Shown: one piece after another, positions 11,455 to 21,610 of the stretch
Layout: the number at the start of each line of letters is the position of its first letter
Position numbering within the stretch: position 1 is the first letter of the stretch
Assembly: GCA_030248195.1 (NCBI GenBank)
Contig: JASAND010027904.1
Span: 21,439 to 85,438 of the forward strand
Direction of reading: 5' to 3'
Source: Trissonchulus latispiculum
Taxonomy: Eukaryota; Nematoda; Enoplea; Enoplida; Ironidae
DNA length: 64,000 bases
The notes under the pieces: model-generated
Told to the model about the DNA's origin: nothing
Databases searched by the model: none
Seen by the model: only the letters and a program-made list of their open reading frames with translations
Made by a program: the position numbers and the translations under genes

Positions 11455-12065
11455 GACACTTTTGGAAAATTTCATATTTGACTCAAAATCGCTTATGTCC
11501 CCACACCCCACCCCACCACAGCACTCTACAGCCACTTTGAACATGCAATTCTATGACAAAAGTTGCTCAGCTCACTTAGGGCTTTCATTTGGTACCAAAT
11601 TTGACCACCATTGGAAAATTTCATTTTTGACCGAAAACCGCTTAAGTCCCCACCCCACCCACCACAGCACTCTACAGCCACTTTGAGCATGCAGTTCTAT
11701 GACAAAAGTTGCTCAGCTCGCTTAGGGCTTTCATTTGGTACCAAATTTGACCACTTTTGGAAAATTTCATTTTTGACCGAAAATCGCCTAAGTCCCCAAC
11801 CCACCCCACCACAGCACTCTACAGCCACTTTGAGCATGCAATTCTATGACAAAAGTTGCTCAGCTCACTTAGGGCTTTCATTTGGTACCAAATTTTACCA
11901 CTTTTGAAAAATTTCATTTTTGACCGAAAATCGCCTAAGTCCCCACCCCACCCCACCACAGCACTCTACAACCACTTTGAGCATGCAGTTCTATGACAAA
12001 AGTTGCTCAGCTCACTTAGGGCTTTCATTTGGTACCAAATTTGACCACTTTTGAAAAATTTTATT
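11455..12065 (+). repeat. Satellite S4, array 1 (147-148-bp unit)
   Basis: About four units. The landmark GAGCATGCAGTTCTATGAC recurs at about 11684, 11832 and 11979. Each unit has a CCCCACCCCACCACAGC tract. The long frames across it come from the repeat. Related arrays lie at 22396-23545 and 30396-31140, both in the opposite orientation. Confidence 0.92.
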
Positions 12066-12500
12066 TTGGACCACCTGACCCCTTACCGACCTGACCGCTC
12101 AGACGGCCAAGTGGAGCCAGCCCAGCAAAATGGGTGCGTTGTACAGCAAAACGGACACCGGAAATGAGCTGGGCGCACCAGAAAACCCCTATAGAGAAAG
12201 TTTTGAGAGGCCAAGTAGAGCCTAGTATGGACCTCCAGGAAACGGTTGCCGACATGACCCTCCAGACGGCAAAGTGGAACCAGCCCAGCAACTTGGGTCA
12301 GTCGGGCAGCAAAATTAATAGCGGGAATCGATTCTCCGACCGCAAAAACCTTTGTATGCAAGATTTGAGCCTTCCAGGTCGCAAAATAAGCGAAAAAACC
12401 AAGTTCAAAGTTGGACCCAAAATTCACCAACTTTGGCAGGCCAGTACCCAAAAATTACGCTCAGGGCCGGAAAATCATATAGCAATTGAACGACCCTGAT
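12066..12500 (+). repeat. Satellite S5, copy 1 (about 165-bp unit)
   Basis: Degenerate units with GACGGCAAAGTGGAACCAG-like and GAGCTGGGCGCACCAGAAAA-like blocks. It always lies directly next to S4 in the same relative orientation (also at 21960 and 29940), so the two arrays behave as one unit. Confidence 0.85.
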
Positions 12501-13012
12501 GTGTACTATTCAGCCATATAGGCAGTATTGCCCCATATATAGCCCAGTCTGACTTATTAAGGTGACATTGAAGCATACTTTTTGGTCATTTTAGCGTTTT
12601 GGCCGACTTTGGCCCCCCACCAAATATTTTTTCCGGCCCTGGGAGGCATAAAAACTACCCTATCGGCTTATTTTTGTTGCGTACTCCAAGAATATATATG
12701 GTTTTCATAGGCAAAAATTTTTCTATCTGTTGTTATTAAAGCTACAAAACCCCCTTACCAAACGTCAAAGCGGAGAACCGGAAAAAAAACATCACTCTCG
12801 TAAGCGATTTTTGGCATAACTTTTTAACGGAAAGTGGTACGGGGATGAAACTTCAGGAACATACTAAACTCGACACGTACAATTTTTTGCGCACATAATC
12901 TGCGCAGGATCTGCGCAGGAATCTGCGCAGCTTCTGCGCAGCCTTGTTTTACACGGTCATTCTACCATTTTCACTCATATTATAGGGGTCGCTACCGCGA
13001 CCCCTATGATAT
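12501..13012 (+). repeat. Foldback arm with tip hairpin
   Basis: The segment ends in a perfect 11-bp stem (ATAGGGGTCGC / GCGACCCCTAT, 12982-13007) with a 4-nt loop, preceded by TCACTCATATT. The inner part (for example GGATGAAACTTC near 12843) matches in inverted form the arm at 29460-29530, which also borders S5. No mirror arm is present. Confidence 0.75.
12900..12941. repeat. Four phased CTGCGCAG octamers
   Basis: The palindromic octamer CTGCGCAG occurs at 12900, 12911, 12923 and 12934, spacings of 11, 12 and 11 bp, close to one helical turn. Confidence 0.9.
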
Positions 13013-13358
13013 ATATGTATTCGAGCGTAACGGAACTTTTATTTTAGCAAACTTTTTCTTTGAGAAACTCTTTATACTAACCAGTGCATTTTATCCATTT
13101 ATATATATATATATCTCAAGAATAATTTTAGGACTCTGATCTTCTATTTCCTTCCTGCTTGAACCAATAGCTTTAGCATGATATCCTTAGATCTCATCTC
13201 GTTGCTTGCTGCAGTTCAACACGACCACATCATGATAATATAAGTATATATTCCTAGCAAGTCTAACAGTGTATGCAAACAACTAAATATATTCAATGAG
13301 TATTCGACTGACACTGATAGCTCTGTATGCGACAAAAGCTAAGACGAAGCGTGAAATC
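13013..13358. other. No gene seen
   Basis: AT-rich sequence inside the span bounded by the two LIR-2 arms. No repeat family or exon recognised. Confidence 0.4.
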
Positions 13359-13741
13359 CCGCGAATATGGGTTGTTCGGCGAAGCTGTGCCCATATTAAT
13401 TCGCTCACAACCTAGTCCTCTTGTATTTTTGAACCTAGCCCCCATATTAAGCATTTTAAAGACTAGTCCTCTTTTTGATTTTACAACCTCACCATCACCC
13501 ATATTACTTTTTTCATGCTCCAGAGGAGCATTTTTATTTCTTGTCCTTCTGTCATTTTAAAGGATCCCTTTCCAGCAATGCGGTAATGGATACAAGGAGC
13601 TTGAACAGTGCCGTAGATAGAGCAGAAAACTGATTATATCAATATATAGTACCACTGAATTCTTACCTCCGCCGCAAGCTTCGGCCGCTGCAACCTGTTT
13701 GTGGGTGGTATAAGGATAAAACTTTTTCGCCTCTCCAAACA
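13359..13741 (-). mobile_element. LIR-2 inverted-repeat arm (copy 2)
   Basis: Near-complete inverted copy of 3491-3867, including the 190-bp outer flank that ends in TTCGCCTCTCCAAA. CCCATATT motifs face inward. It abuts satellite S1 at 13742. Confidence 0.87.
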
Positions 13742-14584
13742 CCACTGGTCTATAGGCCCCATAGACCGTAGTGACCACGGTCACTTCCCTCCATTTCGGC
13801 AATATGCCCACTGAAACGAGCGCAGTCGATTTACTATTTATGCCCCCGACCAAAACGCCGAAAAACGCTGTTTTAAGGGGTTTGACCACTGGTCAAGCAA
13901 GACCACAGGTAACTTCCTTCGGTTTCGGCAATATGCTCATTGGAACGAGCGTAGTCAAATGTCCCCAACCAAAACGCCGAAAAACGCTGTTTTAGGCCAT
14001 TTGACCAGTGGTCAATAGGGCCCCGAGGCCATAGTGACCACTGGTCACTTCCATCGGTATCGGCAATATGCCCATTGAAACGAGCGTAGTCGATTTACTA
14101 TATATGCCCCCAACCAAAAACGCCGAAAAACGCAGCTTTAGGCCGTTTGACCAGTGGTCAATAGGCACCATAAGCTGTAGTGACCAGTGGTCACTTCCGT
14201 CGGTTTCGGCGATATGCCCATTGAAACGAGCGTAGTCGATTTACTATATATGCCCCCAACCAAAACGCCGAAAAACGCAGCTTTAGGCCGTTCGACCAGT
14301 AGTCAATAGGCCCCATAGGCTGTAGTGCCCAGTGGTCACTTCCGTCGGTTTCGGCGATATGCCCATTGAAACGAGCGTAGTCGATTTACTATATATGCCC
14401 CCAAGCAAAACGCCGAAAAACGCAGCTTTAGGCCGTTTGACCAGTGGTCAATAGGCACCATAGGCTGTAGTGACCAGTGGTCACTTCCGTCGGTTTCGGC
14501 GATATGCCCATTGAAACGAGCGTAGTCGATTTACTATATATGCCCCAGACCAAAACGCCGAAAAACGCTGTTTAGAGCGAGTTT
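13742..14584. repeat. Satellite S1, array 3
   Basis: About six units of about 144 bp, well conserved, with paired GACCA(C/G)TGGTC palindromes and GTCGATTTACTATATATGCC. An FB-arm fragment follows directly, as at positions 340 and 7240. Confidence 0.92.
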
Positions 14585-14760
14585 TCCCAACTTTGAGACT
14601 GGGCGAGGAACCACGGGAGCCATGCTGACCAGTGGTAACTTCGGGCGGTATCGGCAGTATGCTCACCGTTTTCAGCGACCCCGATTTACTATATCTGGCA
14701 ACCACCCCAAGACCGAAAAACGCAATTTTTAGTGACTTTTAGGCCATTTCTAGTAAAAGT
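14585..14760 (+). repeat. Foldback-arm fragment
   Basis: Matches the outer part of the left FB arm (TTCAGCGACCCCGATTTACT near 14671) and then diverges. 14761-15060 holds nothing I can name. Confidence 0.6.
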
Positions 14761-15060
14761 GGGACCTTTTCGCCAAAACAGGTGAAATAATGCAAAGTTT
14801 GGGCGTATCTCCTGAAAGCTACAGAGCGAAATTAAAAAATCCCCCTCGTTACTTTATGCACCCCTACTGGTAATTTTCAACAAAAGATACTAGACCTCTC
14901 CAGCTTCTACCCAGTTCTAGAAAAGTGTGACCAAAATTTGCGAAAAATAGCGAAAGTCCGACTTTGGGACCTTGGCACAGAGCCAAAATTGGCCAGTTGC
15001 CAAAATAACCAAAAAAGGTAGCATGGGGGGATCCTGTCTACCAACATATAATAGTAGTAT

Positions 15061-15891
15061 CTGGGTTTACTTTACTGGGGGGGGGCGGGGGGGCGCCCCC
15101 CACTCGACCTCTACCTCCCCCCACTCCGCCCCACCCCCACTTTTTTGGGCTTCCCCCCCACTCACCCTAAGGTGCCCAGAAAATGCCAAATTTTTAGGAT
15201 TTTTGGTCAAAATTTTCAAAATTTTTCCGACTTCGCCGGAAATTTTTGGTCAAAAATCGTCTTTTTTGGTGCTAAAACTCAATTTTTGAGCACTTTTAAG
15301 CTTTGCTATAGCAGTATATATATGTTGTTGTTGTTGTTGTTGTTTGCTGCATTAGACATCACAATGTGATGATCATCACCCGAAGGTGCCAAGTGTTAGC
15401 CAGGAAACTGGCCCCGTAAGGTTGGTCAAAAACAACTCAACCAAGTTGCCAGAAGGAGTCTCAAAGCCTGGTCGACGTCACGACGGATGACGTCTCCTCC
15501 TTTTAAAAAGAACATGCTCCGTCGGCCTCGGCGTTGCCATATCTGGCGGCTAGCCCGAGGAGCAGCACACAGCACGAGTCTTTGATGCAAGAAATAACGG
15601 CACTTTGCACCAAAGTGAGACGACCTCAAAGTGTGCTGTTCAATGGTATAGCCTAATACGGGTGGAAGCACAGCGATTGAGTTCGCACTGTCCTCCCGGT
15701 CCTTCCTCAGAATCAGCATGGCAGCCTCATCCTCCAGAACCCGCAAGAAGGCAAAGATATGTAGAAAACAGGCTTTTTATACGGTATTTTTGGCTTTTTA
15801 AGCCCATTTTATTTCCCCCCCCCTTTTCAACCTCCCCCCCACTAGTGGGGGAGCTCCCCCCCCCCACTTTTTTCGCCTAAAGTAAACCCAG
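15061..15891. mobile_element. GE-family element interrupted by a LINE fragment
   Basis: Termini CTGGGTTTACTTTACTGGGG and TAAAGTAAACCCAG, with a perfect 5-bp duplication AGTAT (15056-15060 and 15892-15896). Without the LINE insertion at 15325-15756 it would be about 400 bp, the normal family size. The core hairpin TCCGACTTCGCCGGAA lies near 15226. Confidence 0.85.
15325..15756 (-). mobile_element. 5'-truncated LINE 3' end, copy 1
   Basis: Read on the minus strand, this is an open frame of about 106 codons (starting LRVLEDEAAMLILRKDRED) followed by a 3' UTR and a (CAA)n tail. Flanked by ATATG on both sides (15320-15324 and 15757-15761), as expected for target-primed insertion. The frame is too short to assign a clade; it should be the C-terminus of a second ORF. 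A second copy lies at 16735-17962 in the opposite orientation. Confidence 0.75.
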
Positions 15892-16166
15892 AGTATGGTG
15901 CCAAAATGCCCACATCGTTCCAACACTTAGCCGTAAAATGCATTTCCAATAAGCGTTATTCACAGAGAAAAAAAAACAAACGCACGGTAACTATCGCCTA
16001 GTGCAAAAATTCGAAGTTTCGAATTCGAACCAAAAGCATGGTGGTACTTGTAGTACTACTCGAATTGTTTACGATGGTAACCTTTTTACCACTCCCGGAC
16101 CTCTAATTAGCTGGCACCAGGCCAACACGGTCTCAAGGGGGCCGCGCAGACGCCTTTATACCCATA
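15892..16166 (+). repeat. Foldback-type arm
   Basis: The last 70 bp (GCTGGCACCAGGCCAACACG to CCATATTATA) is an inverted match to 24662-24730. The arm is cut at its tip by the hAT-type element that follows. Confidence 0.55.
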
Positions 16167-16174
16167 TTATATAT

Positions 16175-16583
16175 TAGTGATGGGCACTGAATATCCGGAT
16201 ATCCGGATAATTTTTATATCCGGATAATATCCGATTTGAGAAAAATATCCGGACATCCGGATATCCGTGTACATTTCAGACAAAGTAATGAAAAATTAGC
16301 AAATTTTTGACGAAAATTTCAAAAATTTTAAAATATTTTTCATACATTTCTCTGAAAATATTTATGAAACCAAGGTTTTGGCTTGGCTGTATGATATAAA
16401 TTAGCAGCTTACCAAAAAATTGCCATAAAAATGGAAATTTTAACTGCATAATCAAAAAATTTTGTTGAACTTAAGTTTGGAATAGGCGGATAACCGGATA
16501 TCCGGATATCGGATATCCGGATATCCGTTAACGCAAAACAGGCGGATATCCGGATATGAAAAAATATCCGGTGCCCATCACTA
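16175..16583. mobile_element. hAT-type MITE with GGATATCC repeats (409 bp)
   Basis: Starts TAGTGATGGGCAC and ends GTGCCCATCACTA, with an 8-bp duplication TTATATAT on both sides (16167-16174 and 16584-16591). Both ends carry clusters of the self-complementary GGATATCC. The core is AT-rich and non-coding. The TIR and 8-bp duplication match the hAT superfamily, although the AT-rich duplication alone is weak proof. A fragment of the same family is at 34546-34625. Confidence 0.85.
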
Positions 16584-16591
16584 TTATATAT

Positions 16592-16734
16592 ATACATAAA
16601 CCAGAAACAGAAACACTAAGAGGCATTGGTCTGTTGGAAAGGAAGCAGCCGCACCCATAGGTGTAACGGAGATTCGGGGTGGGGGAGGCTAACCTCAACC
16701 ACTGGCGAGCCCTAACCCCCCCCCACCATAGGTG
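16592..16734. other. Short G-rich element remnant
   Basis: Contains CATAGGTGTAACGGAG (16657), the terminus of the G-rich hAT family found at 19768 and 20518, and a second ATAGGTGTG near 16730. No duplication found. Confidence 0.4.
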
Positions 16735-16828
16735 TGTCTGTCTTATTGCGGGTTCTGGAGGATGACGATGCCATGCTGATTCAGAGACAGCACCGGAAGA
16801 ACAGCGCAAACTCAATCGCTGTGCTTCC

Positions 16829-17219
16829 CAGGGCGGATCCAGGGGGGGGGGCCGCTCCGTCGCGATTCGAAGGTAGGGAAAAATTAAGGAGAAAAATAGG
16901 AAATATATATATTGGGCAAAAAAGCAAAAAATTTCGCGCCCTCGGCGCGAATTTTCGTTTTAGCAGCATCTTTCTAGCATCACATTCATAGTGTACATAT
17001 TTGAAGAAAAAGCTTGAAATGCGTCCGAATTTCCGTAGAAAAGTTCATTTTTGCTTAAAATGCGTAAAATTTTAAAAATTTCTGTGGTTCGTTGATATAT
17101 AATAGATATGTAAAGAATTAACGATTTCAACACCGATTTTTGCAAAAACAAAAAATATCGTCAACCCCCTTTTCCGTGGTGACCCGGCCCTACGTCACAA
17201 AATCCTGGATCCGCCAGTG
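16829..17219. mobile_element. hAT-type MITE (391 bp) inside LINE copy 2
   Basis: Begins CAGGGCGGATCCAGG and ends CCTGGATCCGCCAGTG, with a perfect 8-bp duplication GTGCTTCC (16821-16828 and 17220-17227). The same site is unoccupied in LINE copy 1. Terminus and duplication length fit hAT. Non-coding. Confidence 0.93.
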
Positions 17220-17404
17220 GTGCTTCCACCCGTGTTAGGCTATATCACTGAACAGCACGCTTAGAGTTCGTCTCACCTTGGTGCAAAGGCTGTTATTGCC
17301 GTTGTTTTGCACTGAAGGGTCGTACTGCGTTCTGCTCCTCGGGGTAGCCACCACACAACGTCGAGGCCGACGGAGCGTGCTTCTTAAAAAGGAGGAGACG
17401 TCAT

Positions 17405-17797
17405 CAGGGTTGGGCGAGACCGAGATTTTACCGAGACCGAGACCGAGACCGAGACCAAGGTACCGAGACCGAGACCGAGACTGGCCAAGTCTCGGCTTTT
17501 GGGCGAGACCGAGACCGAGACCGAGACTAGCAATTTTTAGCTTAAAATTAGTTTCAACAATTTTTTGAGGCTTAGATCTAGTATTAGGGGCTTTAACACA
17601 TAAACATATGGTTCCCGCACCTCGTTACTTAATTTTCATAACATTGATTTAAAATTTTTGCCAAAATTAGATATTTTCAAAAAATTTCCGGTCTCGGTCC
17701 GAGACCGAAACTTTTGGGTGAGCGAGACCGAGACCGAGACCGAGACTGGCCAAGTCTCGGCTTTTGGGCGAGACCGAGACCGAGACTCCCAACCCTG
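17405..17797. mobile_element. hAT-type MITE with (GAGACC)n (393 bp) inside LINE copy 2
   Basis: Termini CAGGGTTGGG and CCCAACCCTG, with a perfect 8-bp duplication GACGTCAT (17397-17404 and 17798-17805). LINE copy 1 shows the empty site. Both subterminal regions are arrays of CGAGAC hexamers, mirrored as GTCTCG. The Arg/Asp-repeat frame across it is a translation of the hexamers. Confidence 0.93.
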
Positions 17798-17962
17798 GAC
17801 GTCATCCGCCGTTATGTCAACCAGGCCTTGAGACTCCTTCTGGCAACTTGGTTGAGTTGTTTTTGACCAACCTTACGGGGCCAGTTTCCTGGTTAATTTT
17901 GCACCTTCGGGTGATGATCATTACATTGTGATGTCTAATGCAGGAAACGACAACAACAACAT

Positions 17963-18480
17963 TGAAAGTTGTGGTTGGGGCAGCCGAAAGTAGGAAATCA
18001 TCTTCAGAGGTCCGCTGGTCAACTGGCTGTGCTGTTTGCTAGGCAGACATTTTCGACAGGGGGAAGTCTGGGGGGCTGTCCCCCCAGGTTAAGGGGCACG
18101 GATTTCTGGGGGGGGGGTGAAAAATTTTTAAAAATGCTTAAAAACAGCTTTTTGGCTACTGAGCTAAAAATTAACTCTAACCTAAATTCAAACATAAAAT
18201 AAAATAGCTAAAAATGCTTAAAATGCTTAAAAATCCAGCGAGGCCGGAAAAAACCCGAATCTTTCCGTGCAGTTTAGAGTTCTGCGGGAAGGCCCCAATC
18301 CTGGATGGGGGGGCTACTCAAGTTTGGAGGGAAACTCATTTCTGGGGAATCATGAAATGCAAGTCTAAATTATGGGGAAAATTGGGTGCACAAAATAGAT
18401 TGGAAAAACAGAAAGAAAAGTTTTCATGCATTTTAGTAGAAAACACAAATCAGAAAACAACATATTACAGAATCTAATAT
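17963..18480. other. G-rich low-complexity sequence
   Basis: Several G-runs and a GE-like AT-rich core (AAAATGCTTAAAAA). Probably decayed G-tract elements. No gene supported. Confidence 0.4.
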
Positions 18481-18640
18481 AACAAAACTAAATCCAACTA
18501 GCAGGCCACAAGAAAAACAAACTTATAAAGAAGTTATATATATATATATATGTATATATATAACTATATATTAAGTTTAGTATTCATGGTTAATCCGGCG
18601 CAGTCATAAAAAGAAAAGCAAACAAAATTTATTACGGTTT

Positions 18641-18940
18641 ATGAATGATCCACATTTTGAGTCTCAAACAAAAAGCAACATTAAAGCATTAAATTCAGAT
18701 ACCTTTTCGAAAAAACAACACTCGTTACACTTAATGCTTTCAAGCTTAGAGCAGAGTAAAAATCTTACCGGGCAACAGCTTCTGACAGAAATCCGCCTCC
18801 TTATGGTGAACAGTCTTTATGATAAACTGGTCATCTTGAGACATATATATAAAAGATGCTGCCACTATATAGCACCAGAGTTAGACAGCTCACAAAGGGA
18901 TACGAACAAAGTGAAGCCTAAAAATAACAATAGTATATAA
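18641..18940 (+). CDS. Uncharacterised open frame, doubtful
   Basis: A 99-residue frame with ordinary amino-acid composition (for example LTGQQLLTEIRLLMVNSLYD), unlike the repeat-derived frames around it. I recognise no domain. No splice partner, promoter or related copy is visible. It could be a decayed transposon ORF fragment or chance. Confidence 0.2.
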   Translation: MNDPHFESQTKSNIKALNSDTFSKKQHSLHLMLSSLEQSKNLTGQQLLTEIRLLMVNSLYDKLVILRHIYKRCCHYIAPELDSSQRDTNKVKPKNNNSI

Positions 18941-19424
18941 ATAAATCACCGTTTGCAAAACAATCAAGCATTCAACAAATTGAAACTGAAAGTACGTTGA
19001 CTGGATAGAAAATTACGTGCAGTTTCAGACCTAACGATGCAGAAAAAGTGCATCATGTTGCACTTAGAGTCTATCTATCTGATCAAAAAGAAATCATCAT
19101 AAACCGATTATTGCAATTTTAGATAAACAGACTCAGTGTTTTCAAAAGTATTATAATATATATATACTGGGCTTTTTTCACTGGGGGGGTGGGCCCCCCC
19201 TATTTGGGTTCCCCCCAACTCGACCCCTTTCCCCCCCACTCGGCCCCACCCCCATTTTTTGGGCTCCCCCCACTCACTATGCTCAGAAAATGCCAAATTT
19301 TTAAGTTTTTTGGTCAAACTTTTCAAAAATTTTCCGGCTTTGCCGGAATTTTTTGGTCAAAAGCCGTCTATTTTGGTACTCAACTCAATTTTTGAGCACT
19401 TTTAAGCATAGTTATAGCAGTATA

Positions 19425-19643
19425 CATATATAGGTGTGCCTGGGCAAAAAAATTTGGGTGGGGGGTTCCGACGGAGGGTGGGGGGACCTAAATTTTCGAT
19501 TTTATGCCATTTTTGGCCAGTTTTTGGCAAAAAATCTGGGGGGGTAGCAAAAATCTGAAAATCTGGGGGGGGGGTCGCCAAAATTTGTCATTTTGGTGGG
19601 GGGGCCCCTTCCCACCCCCCCCCCCCCCCACAACACCCCTATG
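19425..19643. mobile_element. G-rich hAT-type MITE (219 bp)
   Basis: 8-bp duplication GCAGTATA at 19417-19424 and 19644-19651. The ends resemble CATAGG-TGTG in inverted orientation. Long G and C runs inside. It sits in the core of the GE element at 19167. Confidence 0.75.
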
Positions 19644-19767
19644 GCAGTATATATATGTAGAAAACAGGCTATTTTTACTGCATTTTTAGCGATTTTAGAC
19701 CACTTTGAATTCCCCTTCCCCTCCCCAGTACTTTTGGGTACCTCTCCCACTAGTGGTGGGGGCTCAC

Positions 19768-20297
19768 CATAAGGTGTAACGGGGATTTGGGTTGGGGGGC
19801 CCCCTCCCTCGGAATTTTGGGGGGGGGGCCACCTTTAGACCCCCCCCAAACCCCCCAACGACCCCCCCAAACCTCCCCCAAAAATTTTTTTCTATTTTTA
19901 TGTCAAAAATCGCATCTTCAGCCATTGCTAATGCCAAAAAACATTCAACTATGAAGTAATTTTGACATTAGACAGGGGTTTTAAACTCGAAAACTTGATT
20001 GCCAACATGTTTCTAAGTCTAAAATAAGGTCAATATTGAGCCAGAAAGCCCATAAAACCGTTAAAAACGTGTGTTTCTCGCAATAATAAACACTTTAAGC
20101 CAAAAACCTGGACATTTTTGAAAAATTTTTCAGAATTTACCCTAAAAATACCCAATTTTTGGCCAATTTTTCGCGAATGGGGCGCGACTACTCCCCCCCC
20201 CCAGTTGGGGGGGGGCCGGGGGCCCCCAAAAGTGGTGGGGGGGGGGGGGTTGTAAAAATGGCTGGGGGGGGGGGGTTACCCCCCAATTATACCTATG
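19768..20297. mobile_element. G-rich hAT-type MITE (530 bp)
   Basis: Termini CATAAGGTGTAACGG and TTATACCTATG, with an 8-bp flank repeat that differs at one position (GGGCTCAC / AGGCTCAC, 19760-19767 and 20298-20305). Poly-G and poly-C blocks near both ends and an AT-rich core shared in inverted form with 20518-21072. Confidence 0.75.
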
Positions 20298-20481
20298 AGG
20301 CTCACCCCCACCCACTCTCCCCACCCCCACTTTTTCGCCTAGAAAAAGCCCAGTGTATATATATGACCAAAAAATGTGTTTACATACTTTAACCGTTTGT
20401 TTTACCGTTTGCAGGCCAGGGTTTTTTGGTGGGGGCGGGCCCCCTCGCTCTTTTCGGTTCCCCCTCTACTTCGGAGCGGAG

Positions 20482-21602
20482 CATAGGTGTACCAGGCTAC
20501 AGTTTGCCCCCTGTGAGCATAGGTGTAAGGTGGGGGGGGGGGGGGGGGGGGGGGGGGGTAGCCCCCCCCAAGCCTTTGCCAACCCTCCCCCAAAACTTTT
20601 TGGGGGGGGGGACGTTCCCCCCCCCCAACTGGGGGGGGGGGGGGGGGGGGTAGTCGCGCCGAAGGCGCCAAAAATGGCCAAAAATTGGGTATTTTTTGGG
20701 TAAATTTTGAAAAAATTTTCAAAAATGTCCAAATTTTTGGCTTAAACTGTTTATTATTATGAGAAATACACGTTTTTAACTGTATTATGGATCTTATGAC
20801 TCAATATTGTCCTTATTTTGGACTTGGAAACATGTTGGCAATCAAGTTTTGGAGTTTAAAACCACTGTCTAATGTTAAAATTACTTTATGGTTAGATGTT
20901 TTTTTATCATTAGAAACGGCTGAAAATGCGATTTTTGGCATAAAAAATAAAAATTTTTTTTGGGGGGGGGGGGGGGGGCGGCCCCGGGGGGGGGGGGGCG
21001 CGCCAGAGGGGCCCCCCCAGAAAATGTGGGGGGGGGGAGCCTCCCCCACCCCAAATCTCCGTTACACCTATGCCTGTGAGACCCCCCCCACGGAGAGGCC
21101 AGACCCCCCTCCCCCCCTACCCCACCTCAACTATATACTCCCCCCCAAGCCGAGCTCATACCCCCCCTCCCCCCCCTAAAACTGGGTCTAAACCAGGTAA
21201 AAAATGCAAAATTTTTGAAAAAATTTTTTGCAATTTCTGAAAATTTTTGAAAAAAATTCGAAAAAATGGCTATAAATCACATATAAAGAGCTAAAGATGG
21301 TTATTTATAGCAATTAAAAGGTAATATACGCAATTATAGACCACAATCTGGGCTAGTTTAGGCATATTTTAGCACAAATTTGTCAATTTTCAAGCCCTAT
21401 TTTCGCATACGAAAACTATCGACAGAAGCTTTTGAGCACGTTTTATGTACTGTACATCGAAAAAGGAGAATTTTTAGCCAAAAAAACTTGGGTACAGTTT
21501 AGGGGGGGTCCCCCTCCCCCAAATTTCGGATTTTGGTGGGGTCCCCCGAGCCAAATTTGGACCTTCTACTCCCCCCCAACCCAAACAGGTGGTACACCTA
21601 TG
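20482..21602. mobile_element. G-rich hAT-type element containing another (1121 bp total)
   Basis: Termini CATAGGTGTACC and GGTACACCTATG, with a perfect 8-bp duplication GAGCGGAG (20474-20481 and 21603-21610). A second element of the same family sits inside at 20518-21072. Remaining sequence is AT-rich with homopolymer G and C. Confidence 0.88.
20518..21072. mobile_element. Nested G-rich hAT-type MITE (555 bp)
   Basis: Termini CATAGGTGTAAGG and CGTTACACCTATG, with a perfect 8-bp duplication CCTGTGAG (20510-20517 and 21073-21080). It includes a run of more than 25 G near 20531. All Gly- and Pro-rich frames here are homopolymer artefacts. Confidence 0.9.
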
Positions 21603-21610
21603 GAGCGGAG

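Larger units (their letters stand above)
16735..17962 (+). mobile_element. 5'-truncated LINE 3' end, copy 2, with two nested insertions
   Basis: Plus-strand copy of the LINE tail at 15325-15756. It opens with LLRVLEDDDAMLI in frame and ends in a (CAA)n-like tail at about 17950. Two hAT-type elements (16829-17219 and 17405-17797) split it; the other copy supplies the uninterrupted sequence at both sites. The frame is decayed by stops and indels. Confidence 0.75.
19167..20353. mobile_element. GE-family element split by two G-rich hAT-type insertions
   Basis: Starts CTGGGCTTTTTTCAC and ends GCCTAGAAAAAGCCCAG. The family's TCCGGCTTTGCCGGAA hairpin is near 19330. Removing the insertions at 19425-19643 and 19768-20297 leaves about 440 bp, near the family size. 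The flanking AT microsatellite hides any target duplication. Confidence 0.7.

Noticed and set aside
12970..13012. Helitron 3' end
   Set aside because: There is a hairpin but no CTRR end after it, and the arms are long inverted repeats, which Helitrons lack.
17405..17797. Arg/Asp-repeat protein
   Set aside because: It is the translation of CGAGAC hexamers in a hAT-type element with a defined 8-bp duplication.
15325..17962. One large foldback element with 0.4 kb arms
   Set aside because: The left arm sits inside a GE element with its own duplication and both arms end in CAA-type tails, so two separate LINE insertions explain it better.
20351..21180. Gly- and Pro-rich proteins
   Set aside because: They are translations of homopolymer G or C tracts inside transposon ends.
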